Positions 30,401 through 39,438 of a stretch of DNA of 64,000 bases are shown here, piece by piece. Location: NCBI RefSeq assembly GCF_001758195.1, contig NZ_MASR01000001.1, positions 1,736,001 to 1,800,000 of the forward strand, given 5' to 3'. The notes beneath the pieces are model-generated. The model did no database searches and had not been told where the DNA came from. It worked only from the letters and a program-made list of their open reading frames with translations. Made by a program: the position numbers and the translations under genes. This DNA comes from Pseudohongiella acticola (GTDB lineage Bacteria; Pseudomonadota; Gammaproteobacteria; Pseudomonadales; Pseudohongiellaceae). The number at the start of each line of letters is the position of its first letter. Within the stretch, counting starts at the first letter, position 1.

Positions 30401-33400
30401 AAAACGGCAGCCTCGCTGCCAGGCTTGGTCGACGTTATCAGCGCATTATCAGCGGGAGTTCGTATAACTTCGGCCTGGACGTCGGCATCAATGGCTCGAC
30501 GGTGGCGGTCATCAGCCCGGGCGACGCCTACATTTTTGAAAAAGGCGCTGGCTGGAAGAATGGCAACACCAACCTGACCGGTTATAAATTCTTTGGCAGC
30601 AACACAGTGAACAGTCTGTCGCTGGACAACAACCTCATGGCCGTTGGTTTTACCCACCAGAGCAAATCCACACCGGGTCAGGTAAAACTGTTTCAGAACA
30701 GTGGCGCGGGATGGCAGAGCGCCCTCGACAATGCCATTGCCAGCCTGACGCCCAGCACCTCCCAGAACAGCGATGGGTTTGGCATCGACGTGGCACTGGA
30801 CGGCAATACGCTGCTGGTCGGACAGGCTTCGACTGACAACAGTATCACCCAGCGCGGCTTTATCTTTGAAAACAACTCCAATGACTGGTCCACTGCGGCA
30901 GAGACCATTTTGAACCGCGGCCTCGGCGCTTCCAATGACCTCGCGTCAGGCCTGTTTGGTGGCTCCGTCGCGCTGGACGGCAACCTCGCGGTGGTCGGCT
31001 TTGGTACGCAATTCGGCAATATACAACAGTCCAGTACCACCGGCGCCTATGTGTTCGACAAACAAGGCAGCTGGGCAGCCTCCAGCCAGCCGGCGGCGCG
31101 TCTGCAGGTTAATCATAGCGGATTCGGTGCTGCGGTCGCCGTTGACAATGGCCTGGTGGGCGTCAGCGCCTTCCCGGGCAGCAGCAGCGTCGGTGGCGCG
31201 GTTTATCTGTTTGACAAACAGGGCGGCTGGCAGGACGGCAGCAACAACATGATCGCAACCCTGGCTGCGGCCAACGGCGGTGGCAGCGACAGTTCCAGCA
31301 TTGGTTTCAGCCTGGCTATTTCTGGTGACAGAGTCGTCTCCGGTGGCACACCAGCGTCAATCTCCAGCAGCACGCCCTGGCGAGCCGCCTACCGGTATCA
31401 AGGCCCGTTCCAGTTCGGCCGCCGGTTCGCCTTCGGCAACCAGCCCGGCGACACCCTCAGCCTGAAGGCCAGTTCGCTGGCCGGTGCCTTGTCGCTGGGG
31501 ACCGACGTCAGGTTGCAGGCCAACAATGATATCAATGTCGTTGACGCCATCACCGTGAACAACCCCGGCGGCGATGGCGGCAAATTGACACTGGAAGCCG
31601 GCCGCTCCATTCTGGTCAACGCATCTATCACCACTGACAATGGCGACCTGCATTTGCTGGCCGGCTCGCCCAGTGCCAACGCCACCTACCGGGACAGCGG
31701 GGAAGCACGGGTGCTGGTGGGCACGGATTCCAGTAACAACTCGGCGACGCTGAACCTGGGCACCGGCAGTGTGCTCATCAATGCCCCTGACCGCTTCGAA
31801 AACCGCGCACTGACCAATAATATTTTCCGTTTCGATGCAACCAACCCAGGCGTATTCCGTGTGTTTTCTAAAACACCAGAGAACACTGGTGCCATCTCAC
31901 CCAGTAACCTGCGCAATGATCTGGACATCACCGGCCGCGACTTTGTGCATTACAATCGCGCCTTCGATGTCAGCAACCCGATTCCTGATAACCTGCCCGC
32001 AGGCAGCGGCTTTTTCTACACGGTGCGGCCTTCCGTGCAGGTCTCGGTGGGCGATGCCACCATCACTTTCGGTGATGAGGCCGACACCACGCTAAAGCTG
32101 GATTCGGCCACGCTGGATGGCAACGACATCGACGCTGCCGCCTGGGGTATTACGCCAACCAGCCTGACCAGTGTGGTACTGGCCGGTCCGGCCGACAGCG
32201 TCGGCACCACGGCTGGCGGTTTTGCCGAAGTGGGCAGCTACACCAACGGCCTGGTGGCCACAGTCAGGCAAAATGCCACTACCGGCAGCCTGTTTGGCTT
32301 AGACGTGACGGCTGGTGAGGCCGGCGACCTGACCGTCACCAAGAAACCCATCCGCGCCATTATCGACAACGTCACCCGCGAATATGGCACCGCCAACCCG
32401 GCCTTCACGTTCACCTTTATGAATTTGCTGGATGATGGCGACGGCCTTGTGGCTGGAGACACGGCAACCGTCTTCGACACGCCGCTCAGTGTCACCACCG
32501 ACGCCGTGTTGAATACGGACGTGCGTGCCCAGCCCTTTGACCTGGTGGCTGCCGGTGGTCTGGACAACAACTATGACGTTACGCTGGTCGATGGTTTATT
32601 GACAATCGTACAGAAACAATTGCAGGTGGGCGGGCTCAGTATTGCAGACAGAGTTTATGACGCCACCATCAACGCCTCACTGGTCGGCAATGCCAGTATT
32701 TCACCCCTTGCCGGTGACGACATATCACTCGGGGGCACACTCACGGCCACTGCCAGCTTTGCCGACAAACAGGCCGGCAACAACAAGCCGGTGTCGATCA
32801 GCGGTCTGCAGCTCAATGGTGCTGACGCAGCCAACTATACATTGGTGCTTCCCGGTCTGACTGCCAATATTACCGCTTTGGCGCTAAACCCGATGGGGCT
32901 TACCGCAGCGGATCGCATTTATGATGGCACTACGCAGGTCGATCTTAGCGGTGCTGCCACTATTGAAGGCCTGGATGGCGATGACCTCAGCCTGAACGGA
33001 ACGCTCAGCGGCAGTTTCAGCGACAAACATGCGGGCTCCAACAAACCAGTCATGCTTGCCGGGTTGTCGCTCGCCGGCACTGATGCCTCCAACTACACCT
33101 TGAATCTGAACGGATCAGTGTTCGCTACCATCAGTCGCCGCGACCTGCAGGTAACCGGGCTCACTGGCCAGAATAAAATCTATGACGGCACGCTTGCTGC
33201 AATAACCAATGGCACTGCCTCTATCGCCGCACTGGGCGGCGACACAGTGACTCTGGGCGGCTCTGGCCTGTTCCAGTTTGCCGACCGCCACGTGGGTGCG
33301 GACAAAACCATTTCAGCAAGTGGTTTTACACTGTCAGGCATCGATGCGGGCAATTACACGCTGTTACAGCCAACTGGTCTGAGCGCCAATATCACCGCAA

Positions 33401-36400
33401 GAGACCTGGTCATCACGGGTCTAAGCGTGCTTGACCGAATCTATGACGGCACTGCCACGGCGCAGCTTAATGGCACGGCCCTGATCAGCGCACTGGGAGG
33501 TGATGATATCAATCTGCAGGGTGACGGATCAGCCCTGTTCATCGACAAACACGCCGGCACAGACAAAACTGTCAGCATCAGTGGCTTTACCCTGTCCGGC
33601 GCCCAAGCCAACAACTACACCCTGCTTCAGCCCACCGGACTCAATGCTGACATTCTGGCACGGCCGCTGACCGTCTCCGGCCTTAGCGTGAGTAACCGGG
33701 TATATGACGGCACTACAACAGTCTCAGCCAGCGGCGATGCCGTATTTGGCGGCACCGTGGATGGGGACGACATGATCCTCGACAGCAGTGCCTATTCCCT
33801 GAGTTTTCTCGACAAGCACGCAGGCACCAACAAGAAAGTACGTATCGACGGCATTACTCTCAGCGGCTCTGATGCTGGCAATTATGACGCCACCGATGCC
33901 GGCCTGATGGCCTCCGTCAGTCAGCGTCAGTTGGATCTGCGGGACGTCAATGTGGCGGACAAGGTGTATGACAGCACGACAACCGCTTCGCTTACCGGTG
34001 GATATATCTTTGGCGTGCTGGACGGCGACGCAGTCGATCTCGATACCAACGTGCGCTTTGGCAGCTTCGCCGACAAACATACAGGGCAAAACAAGACCGT
34101 TGCTGTCGGGGGCTACTCACTGACCGGTGCCGATGCCGCCAACTATGGCATCAATCCGCTGAGCCTTAGTGCCAGTATCACGCCCTTTACACTCAATATT
34201 GCCGGGCTTACCGGTGATAAAGTCTACGATGGCAACGTCGCAACCACGTTGCAACACAGCGGTCTGGATGCCGCTTTTGTCGGTGATGATGTCGAGCTGG
34301 ATGATTCAGCTGTGTCTGCCAGTTATGCTGACAAGCATGCCGGTACCGACAAGGCAGTCACGCTAAGCGGCAGCTTCAGTCTCAATGGTAACGACGCTGG
34401 CAACTACACGCTAAACCTGCCGAACGCTCTGACCGGCAGCGTTAGCAAACGTAATATTACGGTAGACGGACTGACCATCGCCGACAAAGTCTATGATGGT
34501 ACAAGCGTGGCACAAATCTCCGGCACGGGTACATTCGGTGGCACCATCGCCGGTGATGACCTGGCCATCGACGTCGGCGAAGTGGAGCTCGAATTTGCAG
34601 ACAAGAACGCCGGCAACAACAAACCGGTAGCCATGTCGGGTGTTACATTCAGCGGCGCCGATGCCGACAACTACTCGGCAGCGACGCCTACCGGGCTGAC
34701 CGCGTCCATTACCCCCAAGGCACTCACTGTCGCTGGCATCAGCGCCAGCGACAAAGTCTATGATCTGACGACATCGGTGGTATTGACTGGCAATGGTGTG
34801 CTGGACGGCCAGATCAGTGGTGATCAGGTAACGCTTGACGAATCCGCCCGCAGTGGCAATTTTGCCGACCGTCACGCCGGTGAAGACAAGACCGTCAGCG
34901 TCTCCGGCCTGGCGCTTGCAGGCACAGACAGTGGCAATTATCGCATTTCACCAATCAGTGGCATTACCGCGAACATTACCCCGGCCAATGTGTTGCTTAC
35001 CGGCCTCGCCGGCGAGGCCCGCGTTTATGACGCTACAACGCTGGTCAGCCTCACTGGCCAGGGCACTCTTGATTTCGGCACATTGGGCACGCTGAAGAAC
35101 ATTCAGGATGACCTGGCACTGTCAGGAACAGCAATTGCCAATATGAAAGACAAACACGTAGGCGACGACAAGGTCCTGACAGTGAGCGGCATCAGCCTGG
35201 GCGGACTGGATGCCGGCAACTTCAATCTGATACTGCCCACTGGCCTGACTGCCAGTATTACCCCGCTTACCGTCAAAGTCACGGGCATTGCGGCACAGAA
35301 CAAAATCTATGATGCAAACAACCGGGCAAGCCTGTCCGGCACCCCTGCCGCAGCTTTCAAGGTGGGAGACAATGTCTCCATCGCCGGTTCGCCTGCAATC
35401 ACCTTTAGCAGTCAGAATGTTGGCACCCACAATGTCATCGCCCGTGGCTTCGCGTTGTCCGGAGTTGACGCCAGTAATTATATTCTGCAACAGCCCGATC
35501 CGCTTAGCGCGTCGATCTCACCATTTGAACTGGCACTTAACGGCGTGATTGCCAACGACAAGGTTTACGACGGCACCACACTAGCGCCGCTGAGCGGTAG
35601 CCTTTCTGTCACCGCGCTGGGTAGCGATACGTTGTCGGTCAGCGGGCAGCCAGTTGCCAGCTTTGCCAGCAAAAACGTCGGCGACTCCCTGCCTGTGACC
35701 ATCACCGGGATCAGCCTTGCCGGCACAAACAGCGGCAACTACCGACTCAGAGTTCCCGAGCTGCAGGCCTCCATCACGCCCCGCACCGTGTCGGTAACGG
35801 GTATTGTCGCAGAGGATAAAATCTATGACGGCAATGTCACCGCTACCTTCAGTGGCAGCGCATCGCTGGCCAATAGGGTGGGCGGGGATGACGTGGGCTT
35901 TGATGCTAGCTTGCTCAGCGGCAGCTTCCGAAACAAGAATGTCGGCAACGGCAAACTGGTCAGTGTCGAGGGTGGCGGCCTCAGCGGCGCCGATGCCGGC
36001 AACTATCGGTTGCAACTGCCTGGCAGTCTGACTGCCGCCATCACGCCCAAGTCGCTCAGTATCAGCGGCGTCGCTGCCGAGGATCGGGAATACAATGGCG
36101 ACACCTCAGTAGCCGTCTCCGGTGGCGTCCTTGCTGGCCTCATTGCCGGTGACAACGTGCAGCTATCCTCCGCAGGTGTCAGCGGTGCGTTAGCCGACCC
36201 TGATGCCGGCAGCAACAAACCGGTCACGGTTTCCGGCTTTTTGCTGTCGGGTGCCGATTTCACCAACTATACATTGGCACCGCTACAAGACGTGACGGTC
36301 GACATCCGTCAGCGCCTGTTACAGATTGCCGGCGTCCAGGTAGCTGACAAGTTCTTTGACGGCAACACCAGTGCCACGGTCAGTGGCGGCAATCTTCAGG

Positions 36401-39400
36401 GCGTTCTCAGCGGTGACGATGTCGGCCTGATCGGATCACAGATCAGTGGTCAGTTCGCAGACCCCGGCGTCGGCGACGGAAAACCGGTCATTCTTGAAGG
36501 CTTTCAGCTGACCGGTGGTGACTCGGCGAACTACACTCTGGGTGGGACACCTACCGCTTCCGGTAACATCAAGCGCGAACTGCAATTGATTACCGACGTA
36601 GTACCACCGGAGGTGCTGCGCGCCCAGGCCAACAACGATCTGGAGACACAACGTGCAACCCTCACCGCCATGGCAAACTCCCAGGCGGATGCGGTTACGG
36701 TGGTCGAATATGAAGCAGCGGCAGCTAGTACTTTCCAGAGCGTGACAACTGCCCCGGTTAACAACCTCATCCTGTCCACGCCACCAACGCAGCGCGACAG
36801 TTTCACCCAGGCCTATACTGCCGCTGCCCAGGCCATGCAGCAGCGACAACAGGAGTATGTGCAACTGGAAGCTGGCTATCGCAGCGAAGCGCGCTATTTG
36901 AAGTCTCTGACCCAGAACTTTAACCAGGCGCAGCGTGACATTCAGGTAGCCAGCGCCCTGATACCCACTATCGAGTCTTCGCTCGCCAGCGCCAGCGCCG
37001 TGCTGACGGATATCGACGCCAACCTGGCGGAAATCCAGGAAGCCAGAGAACGACTGGATGAGTACACCCGCCTGGAGCAGGAGGCGCTGAACACCGGCCG
37101 CGGCGCTGAGGCTGCGCAGTACCGCGAGCTTCAGGCTGGCCTGCAGGAATTGATCGACCAGGAAGACGAGATCTTGCAGCAACGCGAGGAAACCGAACAG
37201 CTAATCGCGGCGCAGCAACAGGAACTTGAAACTACCCAACTTAGCATTGCCGAGCTGCAAGCCCAAAGTGACATCCTCAGTCAGGAAATGAACGACACTG
37301 AGATAGAAGTACAACTGGCAGCCGAGCGCGCCAGCGCCTTACGAAACGGCATCGCCGAAGCCAGCGAGGAAATGGAATCGGCCCGCGTTGCTGGTGCTGC
37401 CGCGTACGAGCAGCGGGCCGCAAACCTGGCGCAATCGCGGCAGGAGGCCGAGAGTAAACTCAACAGTCTGCAGGCCGTGGTGTCATCTGATCTGGCTCAA
37501 CGCACCGCCGCCAGCCTGGTCGATACCGATCCGGTGGTGGTTGCCACGCTGGCCGGGCGCGAGCAGGCGACTGCCGCCAAAAACGCCGTGGGCGATACCA
37601 TTTCGCAAACGCTGGGCGCCGGCGCACTGAACTATGCCGAGCAACTGGCGCAGCAGGCCAGCTCCGGACAGGGACTGGACGTAAACCCGCAACAATTGCG
37701 CGATGGCCTGGTCAGCAGCGTGCCCGAACTCAACCAGCTGCAAACCCAGTATCAAAACGCGATGGCGTCACAGCAATCTGCGCTGAGCAGCATTGAAGAC
37801 CTGTTTGTTGCTGGCCCCCTTGCCGCAGTACAGATCTTTGGCACAGGCACCGGCCAGGCAGATAGCGCGCCCATGGTCGTCGCCGCCCGGCAGCGCATGA
37901 ACAACCGCATCGCCCAGCTGGCCGGCGTCGATCTCAGTACCGTACCTGAGGTGGATGCCAGCGGCAATGTGCTGCCATTGGTAGAGCGCATTGCGTTGGG
38001 CATGCTGGCTACCCAGGGTGCGACCAATCTTGCTGCCGCTGCGAATCCGGGCTCGGCGGCGGCAGGTTACCAGGCGCGTATTGATGCCGCCGTTGGACGG
38101 GAATTCGGGATCACGCCAACCCAGGCACTGAATGATCCCAACGCCGCGATCGGCACCGCGGTAGACCTGGTCCCTACCGATCGCGGCAGCGCCATCGATC
38201 TTGCCGAGCAGATGGCTGTGGCCCGGGTCCGACTGGACGGTGCGCTGCAGGATGCCGCCATGCAGGAAGCGGCTGCGCAAGACCCAACCGGCACGCTGGT
38301 GGAAGTGAATAACATTGAGGTGGCTGCCGAACAGGCCTTCGCCGACACCTATGGTCAGACGCCGGAAGAGATGCTGATCAGCTACATCAATGGCCAGGCA
38401 GATGCCGCCCGCGCCGCAGATACTCCCGAAGAGATGCTGGAACTCTACCTGCAGAACAATATGCCTCAGGCGGCGATGGCTCGTGATGTCATTACCGGCA
38501 TGCAGGAAGGTCGCTCGCCGGAAGAACTGCTGGCCATGGTGGCGAGTGGTTCCACCGGCGGTCGCAACAGCCCATTGTCCATCAACAACACAGGCGATGC
38601 CGCGACGGCAGGCCGAACAGGACTGGCCATGCAGGATGCGGCCATTACCCAGGCCGAAGTGGCGGACCGAACCGGCACCCTGCGCGCGGTCAATGACGTG
38701 CGTGGCGCCGTGGATGCAGAGTTCGCAGCTGTGTTCGGGGGCAGCCCGGAGGAGCTGGCACTCAATGCCCTGGAAGATCCGGAAGCGGCGGCAGGCCAGT
38801 TGCTGGCACTGGGTGAAGACCTGTTCTCCAATCCGGAAGGTGCCACCCTGGAGGCCGTTAACATAGTCGGCACTGGTGCCGTCAGCGCCGCCAACAGTGC
38901 CCTCAGCACGGCGCGCAATCAGCTGGAAGTCCTGGCCGGACCGCTGGGCGGTGTCGGTGAGGCCATGACCACCATCGCTGACTGGGGCGGCGATATCGTC
39001 GGCGGCGCCATCGACTTTGCCGGCGACCTGTTCGGGTTTGGCGGAGGCGGTCCCTCCGACGCAGAAATCGCGGCAGCGCAGGCCTTCGTCGCACAGCAGG
39101 CCCAGGTTGCGGCCATGGAACAACAACAGGCCGAAGACCAGGCCATCATGGCCTACCTGCAGCAGGCACAGGCAGTGGCGGAATCCAAATATCGCCTGGC
39201 TGTGGGCGTGGAGAAGGCCAAGGATCAGGTCAGCCAGTACGTGCTCAACGCCAAGGTGGAATCAAATCGTCAGCAGGAATATGAAGTAACCCGACAGGCC
39301 AGTAACGAAGTGATACGCGAGTACGTACAGAACAACCTGGAGCAGGAGGCCGGTGCCGCCCAGCGTCAGGTGCAAGCACTGTCCGGCGGACCGGAAGAAC

Positions 39401-39438
39401 TGGCCGCACGCGCCGACGCCTGGAGGGCGGGAACATGA
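27472..39438 (+). CDS. Giant TpsA adhesin: haemagglutinin N-domain, FG-GAP-like region, 15 YDG repeats
   Basis: The 3,988-residue protein starts at GTG with AGGA seven bases upstream and has a signal peptide ending SRAQ. Residues ~30-270 form the two-partner-secretion domain (YGIVNWDSFSIGAGYHVNF, FLLNSNGIVIGKGG), followed by haemagglutinin beta-helix to about residue 530 (AWLLDPKNITI). Residues ~545-1310 are repeats of the type VAIDGDTWVVGDPG or VALDGNTLLVG, resembling FG-GAP/beta-propeller blades. More beta-helix follows, then an MBG-type domain (~1620). Fifteen YDG repeats of about 80-95 residues (VYDGT...DKHAG...GNYTL) fill ~1715-3035. The last ~950 residues are Ala/Gln-rich with a long coiled coil (~3100-3350) and no recognised toxin domain. 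It should be exported by the TpsB encoded next. Confidence 0.93.
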   Translation: MPPKQFKRLELAVAICAASLTMHASRAQDLPQGADVGHGKVSIDVQGQHMAIQQDSQYGIVNWDSFSIGAGYHVNFDNGSGATLNRVTGTDVSSIYGELTASGSVFLLNSNGIVIGKGGRVLTGGHFIGSTLDITDTDFLDGGGFTLSGESLGGVTNLGRISSSGGNVLLAGYTVDNRGDINASQGHAGLAAGTRVDVLTDTSWARGAFAVKLGERDNSVSNEGRINAMVAELRTHNGNIYALAGNNSGLIQATGVRSEGGKVFLTAGDGTVQSSGTIAAINADGSGGDIEINAQAIENFGGVQDVSGSSGGRIELTAESIITDTLMHADGLDGNGGLITLEAEHEALLTSAGTISARGTIAGGEVVVDAGTGKTLLSGTINVSGRLQGGRASLWGNSVSMFGGNIAAEGSALGGEVYLGGGWQGDSIWQNTPLLAVANSRSTYISDTSHISVDAGLLGKGGTVVAWSDGVTQFAGTITARGGLRGGNGGRVETSGLQGLGVDGNVDASARAAYGINGAWLLDPKNITIIESAAPLEEFQRVLSEPGFIPTSTSSWNFGQDVDISGNTFIVSTDDRTSGGRSSGGVYVFEDGMFKATLTSGLSSAVRFGKTIAIAGDFVAVSAPGDNQTVQNTANQQRGSISFFHRGNGWKNGTQSLVSKQYNPYSKQSNDFSSDDWGAALVGAKFSGTAYFYISNPLADPNSVNGQDAGTVHVYGCYSSTNCGAAGEFTAVERVADQRYGTTLAADGDVVVIGSTKSYHPTIPANQLDVFVGFNRLNLTVTDFSNITSFDVDDRTLVVNAGNNFRQFDLSVGDSGTQAQQSAAWTIANPGTGNWSGNHIAVSGDSLLVENAFTSGGLSHAIYQRPTAGWGACAETGCTQGLAVNLSGLHPYAIALDGDLSIIGQKDWASPVVQAGRINTFTRHNGNWAYGDTYGTTRLNYSTEFGQSVAIDGDTWVVGDPGVAHNVTFEGAAYIFENGSLAARLGRRYQRIISGSSYNFGLDVGINGSTVAVISPGDAYIFEKGAGWKNGNTNLTGYKFFGSNTVNSLSLDNNLMAVGFTHQSKSTPGQVKLFQNSGAGWQSALDNAIASLTPSTSQNSDGFGIDVALDGNTLLVGQASTDNSITQRGFIFENNSNDWSTAAETILNRGLGASNDLASGLFGGSVALDGNLAVVGFGTQFGNIQQSSTTGAYVFDKQGSWAASSQPAARLQVNHSGFGAAVAVDNGLVGVSAFPGSSSVGGAVYLFDKQGGWQDGSNNMIATLAAANGGGSDSSSIGFSLAISGDRVVSGGTPASISSSTPWRAAYRYQGPFQFGRRFAFGNQPGDTLSLKASSLAGALSLGTDVRLQANNDINVVDAITVNNPGGDGGKLTLEAGRSILVNASITTDNGDLHLLAGSPSANATYRDSGEARVLVGTDSSNNSATLNLGTGSVLINAPDRFENRALTNNIFRFDATNPGVFRVFSKTPENTGAISPSNLRNDLDITGRDFVHYNRAFDVSNPIPDNLPAGSGFFYTVRPSVQVSVGDATITFGDEADTTLKLDSATLDGNDIDAAAWGITPTSLTSVVLAGPADSVGTTAGGFAEVGSYTNGLVATVRQNATTGSLFGLDVTAGEAGDLTVTKKPIRAIIDNVTREYGTANPAFTFTFMNLLDDGDGLVAGDTATVFDTPLSVTTDAVLNTDVRAQPFDLVAAGGLDNNYDVTLVDGLLTIVQKQLQVGGLSIADRVYDATINASLVGNASISPLAGDDISLGGTLTATASFADKQAGNNKPVSISGLQLNGADAANYTLVLPGLTANITALALNPMGLTAADRIYDGTTQVDLSGAATIEGLDGDDLSLNGTLSGSFSDKHAGSNKPVMLAGLSLAGTDASNYTLNLNGSVFATISRRDLQVTGLTGQNKIYDGTLAAITNGTASIAALGGDTVTLGGSGLFQFADRHVGADKTISASGFTLSGIDAGNYTLLQPTGLSANITARDLVITGLSVLDRIYDGTATAQLNGTALISALGGDDINLQGDGSALFIDKHAGTDKTVSISGFTLSGAQANNYTLLQPTGLNADILARPLTVSGLSVSNRVYDGTTTVSASGDAVFGGTVDGDDMILDSSAYSLSFLDKHAGTNKKVRIDGITLSGSDAGNYDATDAGLMASVSQRQLDLRDVNVADKVYDSTTTASLTGGYIFGVLDGDAVDLDTNVRFGSFADKHTGQNKTVAVGGYSLTGADAANYGINPLSLSASITPFTLNIAGLTGDKVYDGNVATTLQHSGLDAAFVGDDVELDDSAVSASYADKHAGTDKAVTLSGSFSLNGNDAGNYTLNLPNALTGSVSKRNITVDGLTIADKVYDGTSVAQISGTGTFGGTIAGDDLAIDVGEVELEFADKNAGNNKPVAMSGVTFSGADADNYSAATPTGLTASITPKALTVAGISASDKVYDLTTSVVLTGNGVLDGQISGDQVTLDESARSGNFADRHAGEDKTVSVSGLALAGTDSGNYRISPISGITANITPANVLLTGLAGEARVYDATTLVSLTGQGTLDFGTLGTLKNIQDDLALSGTAIANMKDKHVGDDKVLTVSGISLGGLDAGNFNLILPTGLTASITPLTVKVTGIAAQNKIYDANNRASLSGTPAAAFKVGDNVSIAGSPAITFSSQNVGTHNVIARGFALSGVDASNYILQQPDPLSASISPFELALNGVIANDKVYDGTTLAPLSGSLSVTALGSDTLSVSGQPVASFASKNVGDSLPVTITGISLAGTNSGNYRLRVPELQASITPRTVSVTGIVAEDKIYDGNVTATFSGSASLANRVGGDDVGFDASLLSGSFRNKNVGNGKLVSVEGGGLSGADAGNYRLQLPGSLTAAITPKSLSISGVAAEDREYNGDTSVAVSGGVLAGLIAGDNVQLSSAGVSGALADPDAGSNKPVTVSGFLLSGADFTNYTLAPLQDVTVDIRQRLLQIAGVQVADKFFDGNTSATVSGGNLQGVLSGDDVGLIGSQISGQFADPGVGDGKPVILEGFQLTGGDSANYTLGGTPTASGNIKRELQLITDVVPPEVLRAQANNDLETQRATLTAMANSQADAVTVVEYEAAAASTFQSVTTAPVNNLILSTPPTQRDSFTQAYTAAAQAMQQRQQEYVQLEAGYRSEARYLKSLTQNFNQAQRDIQVASALIPTIESSLASASAVLTDIDANLAEIQEARERLDEYTRLEQEALNTGRGAEAAQYRELQAGLQELIDQEDEILQQREETEQLIAAQQQELETTQLSIAELQAQSDILSQEMNDTEIEVQLAAERASALRNGIAEASEEMESARVAGAAAYEQRAANLAQSRQEAESKLNSLQAVVSSDLAQRTAASLVDTDPVVVATLAGREQATAAKNAVGDTISQTLGAGALNYAEQLAQQASSGQGLDVNPQQLRDGLVSSVPELNQLQTQYQNAMASQQSALSSIEDLFVAGPLAAVQIFGTGTGQADSAPMVVAARQRMNNRIAQLAGVDLSTVPEVDASGNVLPLVERIALGMLATQGATNLAAAANPGSAAAGYQARIDAAVGREFGITPTQALNDPNAAIGTAVDLVPTDRGSAIDLAEQMAVARVRLDGALQDAAMQEAAAQDPTGTLVEVNNIEVAAEQAFADTYGQTPEEMLISYINGQADAARAADTPEEMLELYLQNNMPQAAMARDVITGMQEGRSPEELLAMVASGSTGGRNSPLSINNTGDAATAGRTGLAMQDAAITQAEVADRTGTLRAVNDVRGAVDAEFAAVFGGSPEELALNALEDPEAAAGQLLALGEDLFSNPEGATLEAVNIVGTGAVSAANSALSTARNQLEVLAGPLGGVGEAMTTIADWGGDIVGGAIDFAGDLFGFGGGGPSDAEIAAAQAFVAQQAQVAAMEQQQAEDQAIMAYLQQAQAVAESKYRLAVGVEKAKDQVSQYVLNAKVESNRQQEYEVTRQASNEVIREYVQNNLEQEAGAAQRQVQALSGGPEELAARADAWRAGT
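32614..36582 (+). repeat. Fifteen tandem YDG-domain repeats in the adhesin
   Basis: Units of roughly 240-285 bases encode a repeated pattern: V/I-YDG-T about 12 residues in, a central DKHAG or variant, then GxDAxNYTL, and a closing ASITP or variant. I counted 15 by their YDG-like motifs. The last two are more divergent (YNGD, FFDGN). The units differ enough in DNA to be old rather than recently amplified. Confidence 0.88.

Noticed and set aside
37768-39126. Minus-strand ORF of 452 residues
   Set aside because: It is the complement of the adhesin C-terminal region, whose repetitive GC-rich codons keep other frames open.
27472-39438. CdiA-type contact-dependent toxin
   Set aside because: The C-terminal region has no VENN-like motif or recognised toxin domain, and no small immunity gene follows; TpsB comes directly after.
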